Positions 27,683 through 34,858 of a stretch of 64,000 nucleotides of DNA are shown here, piece by piece. Positions within the stretch are counted from its first letter, which is position 1, and the number at the start of each line of letters is the position of its first letter. A program made the position numbers and the translations under genes. The notes beneath the pieces were generated by a model. It saw nothing but the letters and a program-made list of their open reading frames with translations. It did not search any database and was not told the origin of the DNA. Source of the stretch: Pacificispira sp965223125 (GTDB lineage: Bacteria > Pseudomonadota > Alphaproteobacteria > UBA8366 > Aestuariispiraceae); contig OZ244984.1 in the NCBI GenBank assembly GCA_965223125.1, positions 3,100,001 to 3,164,000 on the forward strand, in the 5' to 3' direction.

Positions 27683-28365
27683 CCGCCTATAGTGAGCGGG
27701 ATTTCGACAGTGGTTTTCTGGGACAGCCGGTCTGGGTGCTGGAGGATATCTCCCAGGCCGCATCGGTCGTAGCGGCGGCCCGATCCTCCGGGGTAGGATT
27801 GCTGGTCCGGCGTGGGGAAGCGTCGGAAGCGGGCATGCTGCTTCCGCTTGGCTTTCGGCAAATCGAGATACTGGTAACCCTCGAAGCTCCGCTTTCTTCC
27901 GGATCAGCGGATCTGCCACCGATGATCCGCATCGCGACGCATGAGGATGCGGAGGTGGTCTCCGATATCGCGCGGTGTGCGTTCCACACCGATCGCTGGC
28001 ATCGTGACCCGATGATCCCCGACGACCGGGCGGATGCCTACAAGGCCGCGTGGGCTGGCAATAACGTACAGGGCCGGGCGGCTGCCGTCCTGCTGGCAAC
28101 CGACGACGCGGGTCGGGTTCTGGGCTTCAATGCCCTGTTGATACGTGGTGATGTACTGGTGGTGGATCTGATCGCAGTTTCGCCGGGTCATCAGGGACGG
28201 GGGATCGGCCGCGCGTTGATGGCGGGAGCCTTCGCCCATGGGGCCGGACGCGCGAGGATGTTTCAGGTCGGCACTCAGGCGGAAAACCTAGCCTCCCTGC
28301 GTCTCTATGAAGGGCTTGGTATGCGGCGCATCAGCACCGCGACGACCTGGCACTGGACGCCATAG
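27679..28365 (+). CDS. GNAT-family acetyltransferase (WecD-like layout)
   Basis: The 228-residue protein has an N-terminal segment of about 75 residues and a C-terminal GNAT domain with the acetyl-CoA signature VSPGHQGRGIGRALM (about 165-180) and ENLASLRLYEGLGM. The layout resembles WecD-type TDP-amino-sugar N-acetyltransferases. It overlaps the methyltransferase as ATGA and is last in the plus-strand series. Sugar N-acetylation is a reasonable inference. Confidence 0.75.
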   Translation: MTAYSERDFDSGFLGQPVWVLEDISQAASVVAAARSSGVGLLVRRGEASEAGMLLPLGFRQIEILVTLEAPLSSGSADLPPMIRIATHEDAEVVSDIARCAFHTDRWHRDPMIPDDRADAYKAAWAGNNVQGRAAAVLLATDDAGRVLGFNALLIRGDVLVVDLIAVSPGHQGRGIGRALMAGAFAHGAGRARMFQVGTQAENLASLRLYEGLGMRRISTATTWHWTP

Positions 28366-28367
28366 TC

Positions 28368-28397
28368 CCACCATCACCTCTTCTAGAATGATAGTGG
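28368..28397. terminator. Imperfect hairpin between convergent genes
   Basis: CCACCATCA (28368-28376) and TGATAGTGG (28389-28397) pair with one mismatch between the convergent GNAT and cytidylyltransferase genes. There is no T-tract, so terminator activity is uncertain. Confidence 0.35.
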
Positions 28398-28414
28398 CTG
28401 CTGGTTACTGCCCT

Positions 28415-29110
28415 TCACCTTCGGCTGAGGGAGAGGATTTCTTCCAGCGTCGCGGTGGTCGGGTCGGGCAGCAGGGAGATCAGGCGACGGGCATTCTCCA
28501 GGTCTTCCGGCGTATCGACGGCAATCGACAGGGATTCATGGCCTGGATCGTCCGGCAGGATGCTTTCGATATGGAATGCCGACGGGTGTTCATAGGCATA
28601 CAGCGTGACATGCTCGCGATAGGTAAGATCGGGTGTTGCGTCGAGTATCCGCTGCATCGCCCTCCGGCTGACCGCCTCCGCACTCGCCCCGATCGGGAAG
28701 GAGCGGGGATAGACATTGGTTGCCAGATCGCAGCCCGTCCCTAGGAACCGTGTCGCCACCCGGTCCACGACGGCGGGGTCGGCAAAGGGGCTGTCACCGC
28801 AGATCCGAATAAACCAGTCGAGACCGGCATGCGTGCATGCATCGAGGCACCGCTTTGCCACATCTTGATCATCGCCCCGAAAGCAGCCGATACCTTCCGC
28901 CTCAGCAAAGGCTTCCAGTGGATCGTCCAGTGCCCGATCCGTCGTCGCCAGGATCATGTCCGGCACCTGGGCGCAGCGGCGCAGCCGGTCGACGGCGCGG
29001 CCCAGAACGGTGCGACCGCCCAGATCCATCAACCCCTTACCGGGCAGACGTCGTGAATCGAGACGGGCCAGCAGCAGCAGGGCGGCATTGCCCCTGGATG
29101 TCGCGCTCAT
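28415..29110 (-). CDS. SpsF/NeuA-like cytidylyltransferase
   Basis: The 231-residue protein resembles the acylneuraminate cytidylyltransferase/SpsF family, which makes CMP- or CDP-activated sugars. It has ALLLLARLDSRRLPGKGLMDLGGRTVLGRAVDRL at the N-terminus and WFIRICGDSPFADPAVVD near residue 100. It starts one base after the epimerase stop. With an upstream DegT aminotransferase and SDR epimerase it forms a minus-strand sugar-nucleotide set. The sugar is unknown; a NeuB-type synthase is not in the window. Confidence 0.8.
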   Translation of the reverse strand: MSATSRGNAALLLLARLDSRRLPGKGLMDLGGRTVLGRAVDRLRRCAQVPDMILATTDRALDDPLEAFAEAEGIGCFRGDDQDVAKRCLDACTHAGLDWFIRICGDSPFADPAVVDRVATRFLGTGCDLATNVYPRSFPIGASAEAVSRRAMQRILDATPDLTYREHVTLYAYEHPSAFHIESILPDDPGHESLSIAVDTPEDLENARRLISLLPDPTTATLEEILSLSRR

Positions 29111-29111
29111 C

Positions 29112-30191
29112 TCAGTTGGCTTCCACTTGCGATTTTGCGCGCCGCCACTGTTCAGCGTACCATTCGCAATAGCGCTTGAAGCCCTGTTCCAGTGTCCATT
29201 CCGGCTGAAAACCTAGCTTTTCCTGCGCCCGGTCGATGGACAGCGTGCCACGGATCGGCTTGTCCACAGCGCGCGGGCGATCCTCCAGGATTGCCTCAGG
29301 CACCACTGATTTCACCACAGCGGCAAGGTCCGCAATCGTGCGCGCATTGCCGAAGGTGATGTTGAAGGTGGAACTGTCGTCATGGCCCTTGTGCAGGGCC
29401 AGCGCCCTCACCATGCCCTGTACCAGATCGTTGATATAGGTGAAGTCGAGCCGCCCGTCGCCACCGCCTTCCAGCAGCAGTGGCTTGCCGGTCAGGGCAT
29501 TTTCGATGAAGACCTGGCTGACCCGGCGGGAGATGCAGCGCTCGCCATACAGCGCGGAAGGGCGGATGACCGTGGTTCCCAGCCCATACTGCGTGCGATA
29601 GGTGCGAACCAGCCGCTCACCCATGAATTTGGCATTGGCATAGATGCCTTCCGGGCGGGGGAAGGTGGTTTCGTCAACGCTGGCCCCTTCGAAATCGCCA
29701 TAAACGGTGGAGGAGGACATGAACATGACCTGGTTGATGTCCTTGACCTTCGGGCGAACCAGTTCCAGCACGTTGCGCAGCGTGATCAGTTGTAGGTCAA
29801 AGGCCAGGCCCGGCTCCATTTTCGCATCGACGGCGCTGGCGATGGCGGCCATGTGGACGACCTTGGTCGGCTGAAAATTCTCGAAAACCCGGCCCAGATC
29901 GGCCAGCAGGCGCGCATCGCAGTTCATCAGTGCGACACCGCTTTCCCGCAACAGCAGGAACCGGTCGAGGAGGAAGTTCTGATAGGCGGTGCGCTGAATC
30001 ACGTTCCGGCCCGGATCGTAGCAGTTCTCGATCAGGCTGTTGACCATCAGGTTGTCGGAAATGCCGACCGTGGCCCCCATCCGCGCCAGTTCCAGCGCCA
30101 GATTATGGCCGATGAAACCCGCACCTCCGACCAGCAGGATACGCTGGCCGCCCAGGCTCGGGCGAAGACTGTCATAGGGGATGTGGCTCAT
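29112..30191 (-). CDS. NAD-dependent epimerase/dehydratase (extended SDR)
   Basis: The 359 residues have the NAD-binding motif GGAGFIG (22-28) and the catalytic YxxxK within GIYANAKFMGE. The Ser of MSSSTVYG and the substrate motif VIRPSALYGERC are also in place, all typical of extended short-chain dehydrogenases acting on nucleotide sugars. AAGGAG precedes the ATG. It is followed by the cytidylyltransferase after one base and preceded by the aminotransferase gene after 73 bases. The exact reaction cannot be assigned. Confidence 0.88.
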   Translation of the reverse strand: MSHIPYDSLRPSLGGQRILLVGGAGFIGHNLALELARMGATVGISDNLMVNSLIENCYDPGRNVIQRTAYQNFLLDRFLLLRESGVALMNCDARLLADLGRVFENFQPTKVVHMAAIASAVDAKMEPGLAFDLQLITLRNVLELVRPKVKDINQVMFMSSSTVYGDFEGASVDETTFPRPEGIYANAKFMGERLVRTYRTQYGLGTTVIRPSALYGERCISRRVSQVFIENALTGKPLLLEGGGDGRLDFTYINDLVQGMVRALALHKGHDDSSTFNITFGNARTIADLAAVVKSVVPEAILEDRPRAVDKPIRGTLSIDRAQEKLGFQPEWTLEQGFKRYCEWYAEQWRRAKSQVEAN

Positions 30192-30264
30192 TGCGGAACG
30201 CTCCTTCTGGTTCTGCCGCGTGTTGCAACCATGTCGCCCGTCATCCTGGCATTCTGCCGGAAGA

Positions 30265-31416
30265 TCAGGCGGACGCTTCTTTATACGCTTCCTCGAATGC
30301 CTTGCCTACCCTCCGCGCATCATCCGGTGTCAGATGCGGCCCGACGGGAAGCGAGATCGTCTGGTCGGCCAGCCATTCGGCCACCGGAAACTGACCCTTT
30401 CGGTATCCGTATTTCTCGACATAGTAGGTGAACAGCGGCACCGGCCCAGGATAATGAATCGAAGAACCGATTCCTCGCGCGGTCAGACCGTCCACAACGC
30501 GATCCCGCTGGATGGAGCCGTCGCGAGGCAGTATGGCGTTCAGGCAGTAATGAGAGGATACAGCCCGGTCATGCCGATCCGGGAAGACGGTCAGCCCTTT
30601 GATGCCGCGCAGGATATCCCGCAGGATTGCATCATTCGTGGCCCGCGCCGTCATGAATTCATCCAGCCTGGGGATCTGGCTCAGGCCGACGGCGGCCTCG
30701 ACTTCGCTCATCCGGTAGTTCATGCCCAGTGCATCGACGTCGTAGAGGCCAGGCCGTGTCCGTTCACCCAGCGCGCGGTTATAGCCGAAAGCGCGACGGC
30801 GGCGCAGTTCCCTAGCAAGGTCGCCGTCATTGGTCGTTACCATGCCGCCCTCGATGGAGGTCATGTGCTTGACGGGATAGAAGGAGAAACTTCCCGCTAG
30901 TCCCAGCGTTCCCGCCTTGTGCCCGTCCCAGGTCGCATCGACGGCCAGGGCGCAGTCTTCCAGCACGAATGCGCCTTTTGCCTCGGCCATGGCTAGAATT
31001 CGGTCCATGGCGCAGGGCAGGCCCAGATAGTGGACCGGCATGATCGCCGCCAGCGGTCCCGTTTCAGCCTCCAGTGCGGCCGGATCCATGTTTCCGGTCA
31101 GGGGGTCAACATCGATGAAGACCGGCTCTGCCCCGACCAGTTCCACGGAATGGGCGGTTGCGACATGGGTCATGGCCGGAACAGCAACGCGATCACCGGG
31201 TCCGATTTGCTTCACGAACAGTGTCAGATGCAGACCGGCGGTGCAGGAGGAGACGGCAACCGCCTCTGCCGCCCCGATCCGTTCGGCGAAGGCGGATTCG
31301 AAGGCGGGTGTGACCTCACCGTGGACTAGCATGCCGCTTTCCAGCACGCCGCGGACAGCATCGATGGCGGTCGCATCCAACTGGGGTTTTCCGAAGGGAA
31401 TGGGTGTCTGGGACAT
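30265..31416 (-). CDS. DegT/DnrJ/EryC1/StrS-family PLP aminotransferase
   Basis: These enzymes transfer an amino group to keto-sugars. The 383-residue protein has the expected fold markers: SSCTAGLHLTLFV, EPVFIDVDPLTGNMD, VLEDCALAVDATW and the PLP-lysine motif SFYPVKHMTSIEGGMV. MNYRMSEVEAAVGL and IHYPGPVPLF are typical of the family. It is upstream of the epimerase and cytidylyltransferase on the same strand. PseC- or LegC-like function is possible but not shown. Confidence 0.88.
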   Translation of the reverse strand: MSQTPIPFGKPQLDATAIDAVRGVLESGMLVHGEVTPAFESAFAERIGAAEAVAVSSCTAGLHLTLFVKQIGPGDRVAVPAMTHVATAHSVELVGAEPVFIDVDPLTGNMDPAALEAETGPLAAIMPVHYLGLPCAMDRILAMAEAKGAFVLEDCALAVDATWDGHKAGTLGLAGSFSFYPVKHMTSIEGGMVTTNDGDLARELRRRRAFGYNRALGERTRPGLYDVDALGMNYRMSEVEAAVGLSQIPRLDEFMTARATNDAILRDILRGIKGLTVFPDRHDRAVSSHYCLNAILPRDGSIQRDRVVDGLTARGIGSSIHYPGPVPLFTYYVEKYGYRKGQFPVAEWLADQTISLPVGPHLTPDDARRVGKAFEEAYKEASA

Positions 31417-31493
31417 GCCTTGTTACTCCAAGGGGCGGTCTGGGGACGATCATTCCTGCATCAAGCAATTCCCACGCCAGCCGCACGCCGCTT

Positions 31494-32096
31494 TCAGCAC
31501 GCGATGGCGGTGTGCATGATCGGTTCGATCATGTGCCAGGATTCCGTCATGGCACCGCTGTGAAGATCCGTCGAATAAAAATTGTAATGGTCGGGTCTTT
31601 GTAGCGGGGGCGGGTCTTCGCGATAGTTTGCTGTAATCGACAGGAATTGGCAGCCGAGCACCTGAATGCCGGATTTCCGGCGAACCGGCAGAAACAGACG
31701 TTCGAATTCCACATATTTCTTTTCCGGTTGGGTGACATGGCCCTGAAGCAGTAGCCAGGCCCCATCAAGCACTCGCAAAATGTGCGGGACGACAATTGGG
31801 TAAAGTTTGGGCGGGATTACCGTGTCGAGATAGGCGCCCGTATGTTGTTGCCCGAACAACTGGTTCACCGTCTCGCCGGAGACCCTGTACCGCAGGCGAT
31901 TATCCCGCTTTTCAAGAAGGTAGAGATAGGGAAGCAGGGTGGGGACGTCGACAGGGTCAAAGTCGGCAGGAACCAGCGGGGAAGCGTCCATTCCACTCCG
32001 TTCCGGCTGTTTTGACAGCCAGTACTCCAGAAGCGTCAGAGTGTTCGAAAAGCGGAAGCGATCCAAGGCAAATCGAAGGGTCCGGGCAGCAGTCAT
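31494..32096 (-). CDS. PAS-domain protein (PAS_5-like)
   Basis: The 200-residue protein contains a PAS-like domain: DPVDVPTLLPYLYLLEKRDNRLRYRVSGETVNQLFGQQHTGAYLDTV (about 47-95). It is followed by FERLFLPV and LGCQFLSI. Such stand-alone PAS_5 proteins are common in Rhodospirillales and have no known function. No output domain is visible. The ribosome site is weak. Confidence 0.65.
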   Translation of the reverse strand: MTAARTLRFALDRFRFSNTLTLLEYWLSKQPERSGMDASPLVPADFDPVDVPTLLPYLYLLEKRDNRLRYRVSGETVNQLFGQQHTGAYLDTVIPPKLYPIVVPHILRVLDGAWLLLQGHVTQPEKKYVEFERLFLPVRRKSGIQVLGCQFLSITANYREDPPPLQRPDHYNFYSTDLHSGAMTESWHMIEPIMHTAIAC

Positions 32097-32289
32097 TCAG
32101 GTTGCTTTCTTGATTTGATTCGCTTTCGCTAAAGCTAGAGCCTGAATTTAGATAACAATGGTAAATGGAATCTTAGCGATTCGGAATTTTAGAGATATTT
32201 TATCCTTTCCGATCCCCTATGTCGAAGTGCAATCAGGCATTGGCTGCGTGTCAGCCATCCCACTTCATGTATCTGGCACTGGCGGAGTG

Positions 32290-32460
32290 TTACAGGCCCC
32301 GTCCTCGTATCAGATGCATGATGATCGCCGCACAGAACAGAACCAGGAAGACGACGAACAGGATTCGAGCAAGATCCACCGCAACAGCGGCAATGCCGCC
32401 GAATCCGAATGCAGCGGCAACAATAGCGACAATGAAGAAAATCAAAGCCCATTTCAGCAT
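32290..32460 (-). CDS. DUF1328-family small membrane protein
   Basis: The 56-residue protein starts MLKWALIFFIVAIVAAAFGFGGIAA, the hallmark of the DUF1328/YtjA family, and has two transmembrane helices. AAGGA precedes the ATG at 32460; the open frame extends upstream without similarity. Often stress-related; function unknown. It lies in AT-rich sequence, divergent from the periplasmic protein gene. Confidence 0.88.
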   Translation of the reverse strand: MLKWALIFFIVAIVAAAFGFGGIAAVAVDLARILFVVFLVLFCAAIIMHLIRGRGL

Positions 32461-32766
32461 GTCGATGAGTCCTTTTGTATTAATTCCTAGCAGATTTAAA
32501 AATAGTATGATGGATTCAATATTCAATAGAGTATGGTTTATTTAAATAATAACATTTTAAATTAAATCACATCAATTAATGCATGTGTTTCAAATATGGC
32601 AATATTTTGATTGTTCCGGTCTATCTATTGATTGATGCAACTCATTTCCCAAGTGAACGGTCGATGCTGGTTTCGTGCTGCTGTATCTGGCGGTTGGATG
32701 CTGGCGATACCGATGGGGGATCGGGCTTGGCTCGCTTTACTCCCGAATGATTGAAAGGAGACGACC
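32461..32766. other. AT-rich intergenic region between divergent small genes
   Basis: No gene is visible. The stretch is AT-rich at 32,480-32,640, unlike the surrounding genome, and should hold the divergent promoters of the DUF1328 gene and the periplasmic protein gene. No convincing -35/-10 pair was identified. Confidence 0.5.
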
Positions 32767-33084
32767 ATGAATTCGCTTATTAAAGCTTCGACTCTGGCTC
32801 TCGCACTTGGCTTTGCCAGTGCCCCGACCCTGGCGGCGGAGGATGTTGCACCACGGGATGTCTATGAATCCAAGATGACCGAGATGCTGGAGGCGCAGGA
32901 AGCCAAGAATCAGGAACGGGATCTCAGTGAAGATGCCGCCGCCGCCTGGGACAAGGTGAAGGAAAGCTGGGCGGCGATGGCAGATGCCACCGACGAGACC
33001 TGGCAGGATGCAAAAACCTCCCTGTCAGAAAGTTGGACTGAATTCCAGGCTGAATGGGATAAAATGACGGCTGAAGATTCCTGA
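32767..33084 (+). CDS. Small periplasmic helical protein, unknown function
   Basis: The 105-residue product has a signal peptide (MNSLIKASTLALALGFASAPTLAAE, cleavage near residue 24) and a mature part that is almost entirely helical. Its tryptophans are regularly placed: AAWDKVKESWAAM, TWQDAKTSLSESWTEFQAEWDKM. No family is recognised with certainty. GAAAGGAG precedes the ATG. It neighbours the DUF1328 gene, so an envelope-stress link is possible. Confidence 0.8.
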   Translation: MNSLIKASTLALALGFASAPTLAAEDVAPRDVYESKMTEMLEAQEAKNQERDLSEDAAAAWDKVKESWAAMADATDETWQDAKTSLSESWTEFQAEWDKMTAEDS

Positions 33085-33097
33085 TCGCAGCCTTTTT

Positions 33098-33140
33098 CGA
33101 GGGTCGTCCGATCCCATATCGACGGGTTGGACGACCCTCG
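33098..33140. repeat. Perfect 12-bp inverted repeat between convergent genes
   Basis: CGAGGGTCGTCC (33098-33109) and GGACGACCCTCG (33129-33140) form a perfect stem with a 19-base loop. It lies between the convergent periplasmic protein gene and the broken lipoprotein gene. A T-run occurs only on the 5' side, so intrinsic termination is uncertain. Confidence 0.6.
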
Positions 33141-33145
33141 CTTGA

Positions 33146-33748
33146 CTATCCGCTTTCCCAGAATCGCAGGCCGCGACCATTATAGGAATTGTCCTTGCGC
33201 CGCAGTTTTATGATCGCTTCCATGAACCGGTCCGCGTTGCTAATTGCTATCGTCTTGTTCTCGCAGAAATATCCATAGGAATGAGATCGCTTGTTCGACG
33301 ATATATTGGCGATTACGGATTCATTGGCAAACACGATGCAGTTCTTTCTGGGTTGATCGACTTTCCAGAAATGGAATTCCCTGTAGTCATTTCATATTTC
33401 TGTTTTCTGGCCAAAATTACCAGGAGGAAAATCTATCCCATAAAAATTACTGATTACATCGGACGCATCAATTGGAATCATTTCTCTGTTCCAATACCAT
33501 GATGTGCTGAGTAATGCGACAAAGTATTGACCTTCAAATCCTTTCTTACTTGATTGAAATTTAACATTTTCTATGAAAACACCCGATTCTGCTTTTGCCA
33601 TAGAGGATTTATAGAAGTCAGACGTAATCGTATTGCTTTTAAATATTGAATTCTCACGTGATATAGGCTTGAAGGTCTCGGAATACTCAATGGTGGAGAG
33701 GCATCCGGTGCTCAAGATCCCGGAAAGCAATAGACAGAATAATCGCAT
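33146..33748 (-). pseudogene. Putative lipoprotein gene interrupted by an in-frame TGA
   Basis: The 5' part (33748-33395) encodes 118 residues with a lipoprotein signal (MRLFCLLLSGILSTGC, lipobox LSTGC) and ends at a TGA at 33392-33394. The same frame stays open for another 81 codons to a TAG at 33146. This second part reads as ordinary protein text (NDYREFHFWKVD, KNCIVFANESVIANI, SHSYGYFCENKTIAISNADRFMEAI). A single change from TGG to TGA would explain it. The full protein would be about 200 residues. No family is recognised; the DNA is AT-rich, suggesting acquisition. A truncated functional lipoprotein or a sequence error are alternatives. Confidence 0.6.
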
Positions 33749-33826
33749 GCAATTCTCCCAGATAAAACATTATGATTATGCAATCTTGGGATGAATTAAT
33801 GCGCAGGTCAATGACTTGCTGGGATA

Positions 33827-34852
33827 TCAGGAAATTCGGCTCAGGCGCTGGGCGCTTCCCGTCCTCGCTGAATCCCAGGCGGCCAGACAGATGTTCATCA
33901 CCTCGAAGACGTCCCTTGCCCCGACAATGGGTTCCCGGTCTTCGCGAATGGCGGCGATGAAATCGGGGAGGAGGTCTCCCTTCTCGAAGGCCGGATAGGG
34001 GATGTCGAGGGGTTCTTCATCGTCCGGCTGATCACCGCGATAAAGCCTGGCCGGTCCATTGGCATTCTCAAAGCTGAGCTTCGTGCCATAGACGTTGAGT
34101 GTATGGATCTGGCGGCGCTGGGGCGCAAAGCTGGTGGTGGATTTGGCCAGCAGATCACTTTCAAACCGCATCAGGGTGGTCATTGTGTCAGGAAAGGAAA
34201 AGGTGGAGTTGCGGGTTAGCTTCTTCGTTGCCATGGCCGTCACTTCGACCACGTCCTCGCCTGCAATCCACCGCATCAGATCAATCAGATGAATGCCCCC
34301 ACCAAAGGTGACGCAGTAGAATGGCATTTTGCCACGCCACCCTTCGGTGATCTTCCAGAGGATCTGGTGGAGATAGTCGCCTTCCATATAGTGCAATTCA
34401 CCGAAAGCACCGCTTTGAACCATATCGTGCACGGCCCTGAAACGTGGGCTCTGACGCAGGATAAGGTTGGAGGACAGCCGTTTTCCACTGTCCGACCAGG
34501 CGCGGATCACCTGATCCAGCCCGTCGTGATCCAGAGCGATGGGCTTTTCGCAGAAGACATGCTTTCCGGCCTGAAAGGCGGCGACGGCCTGTTCGACATG
34601 GGCATCGTCATAGGAGCATAGAGAGACTGCGTCGATATCCGGATCGGCCAGCAGCGTGCGATAATCCTTATGCAGATGGGGTACTGCATGGCGGGTGGCA
34701 ACTGCGGCCATTTTTGCCGGGTCAAGATCGCAGCAGGCAATGACCTCGACGCCGGGTATATCCTGATAGCCGACGATATGCCGCTCCCCCACGCCAAGCC
34801 CGACGACGCCCACGCGGATCGGAGACGGGATGGATTTGGTGGTTGCCGTCAT
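33827..34852 (-). CDS. Gfo/Idh/MocA-family NAD(P)-dependent oxidoreductase
   Basis: The 341-residue protein has an N-terminal Rossmann fold (VGVVGLGVGERHI at about 14-26, VIACCDLDP) and the family motif CEKPIAL (about 101-107). The C-terminal alpha/beta domain contains FGGGIHLIDLMRW. Members oxidise or reduce sugar hydroxyls, often making keto-sugars for DegT aminotransferases. It begins six bases after the flgK stop and is probably cotranscribed with it, which ties sugar metabolism to the flagellar operon. Confidence 0.85.
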   Translation of the reverse strand: MTATTKSIPSPIRVGVVGLGVGERHIVGYQDIPGVEVIACCDLDPAKMAAVATRHAVPHLHKDYRTLLADPDIDAVSLCSYDDAHVEQAVAAFQAGKHVFCEKPIALDHDGLDQVIRAWSDSGKRLSSNLILRQSPRFRAVHDMVQSGAFGELHYMEGDYLHQILWKITEGWRGKMPFYCVTFGGGIHLIDLMRWIAGEDVVEVTAMATKKLTRNSTFSFPDTMTTLMRFESDLLAKSTTSFAPQRRQIHTLNVYGTKLSFENANGPARLYRGDQPDDEEPLDIPYPAFEKGDLLPDFIAAIREDREPIVGARDVFEVMNICLAAWDSARTGSAQRLSRIS

Positions 34853-34858
34853 GCTATT

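Noticed and set aside
33392..33394. TGA as a selenocysteine codon
   Set aside because: No selenocysteine insertion hairpin is apparent and the context is a hypothetical lipoprotein; a nonsense change is simpler.
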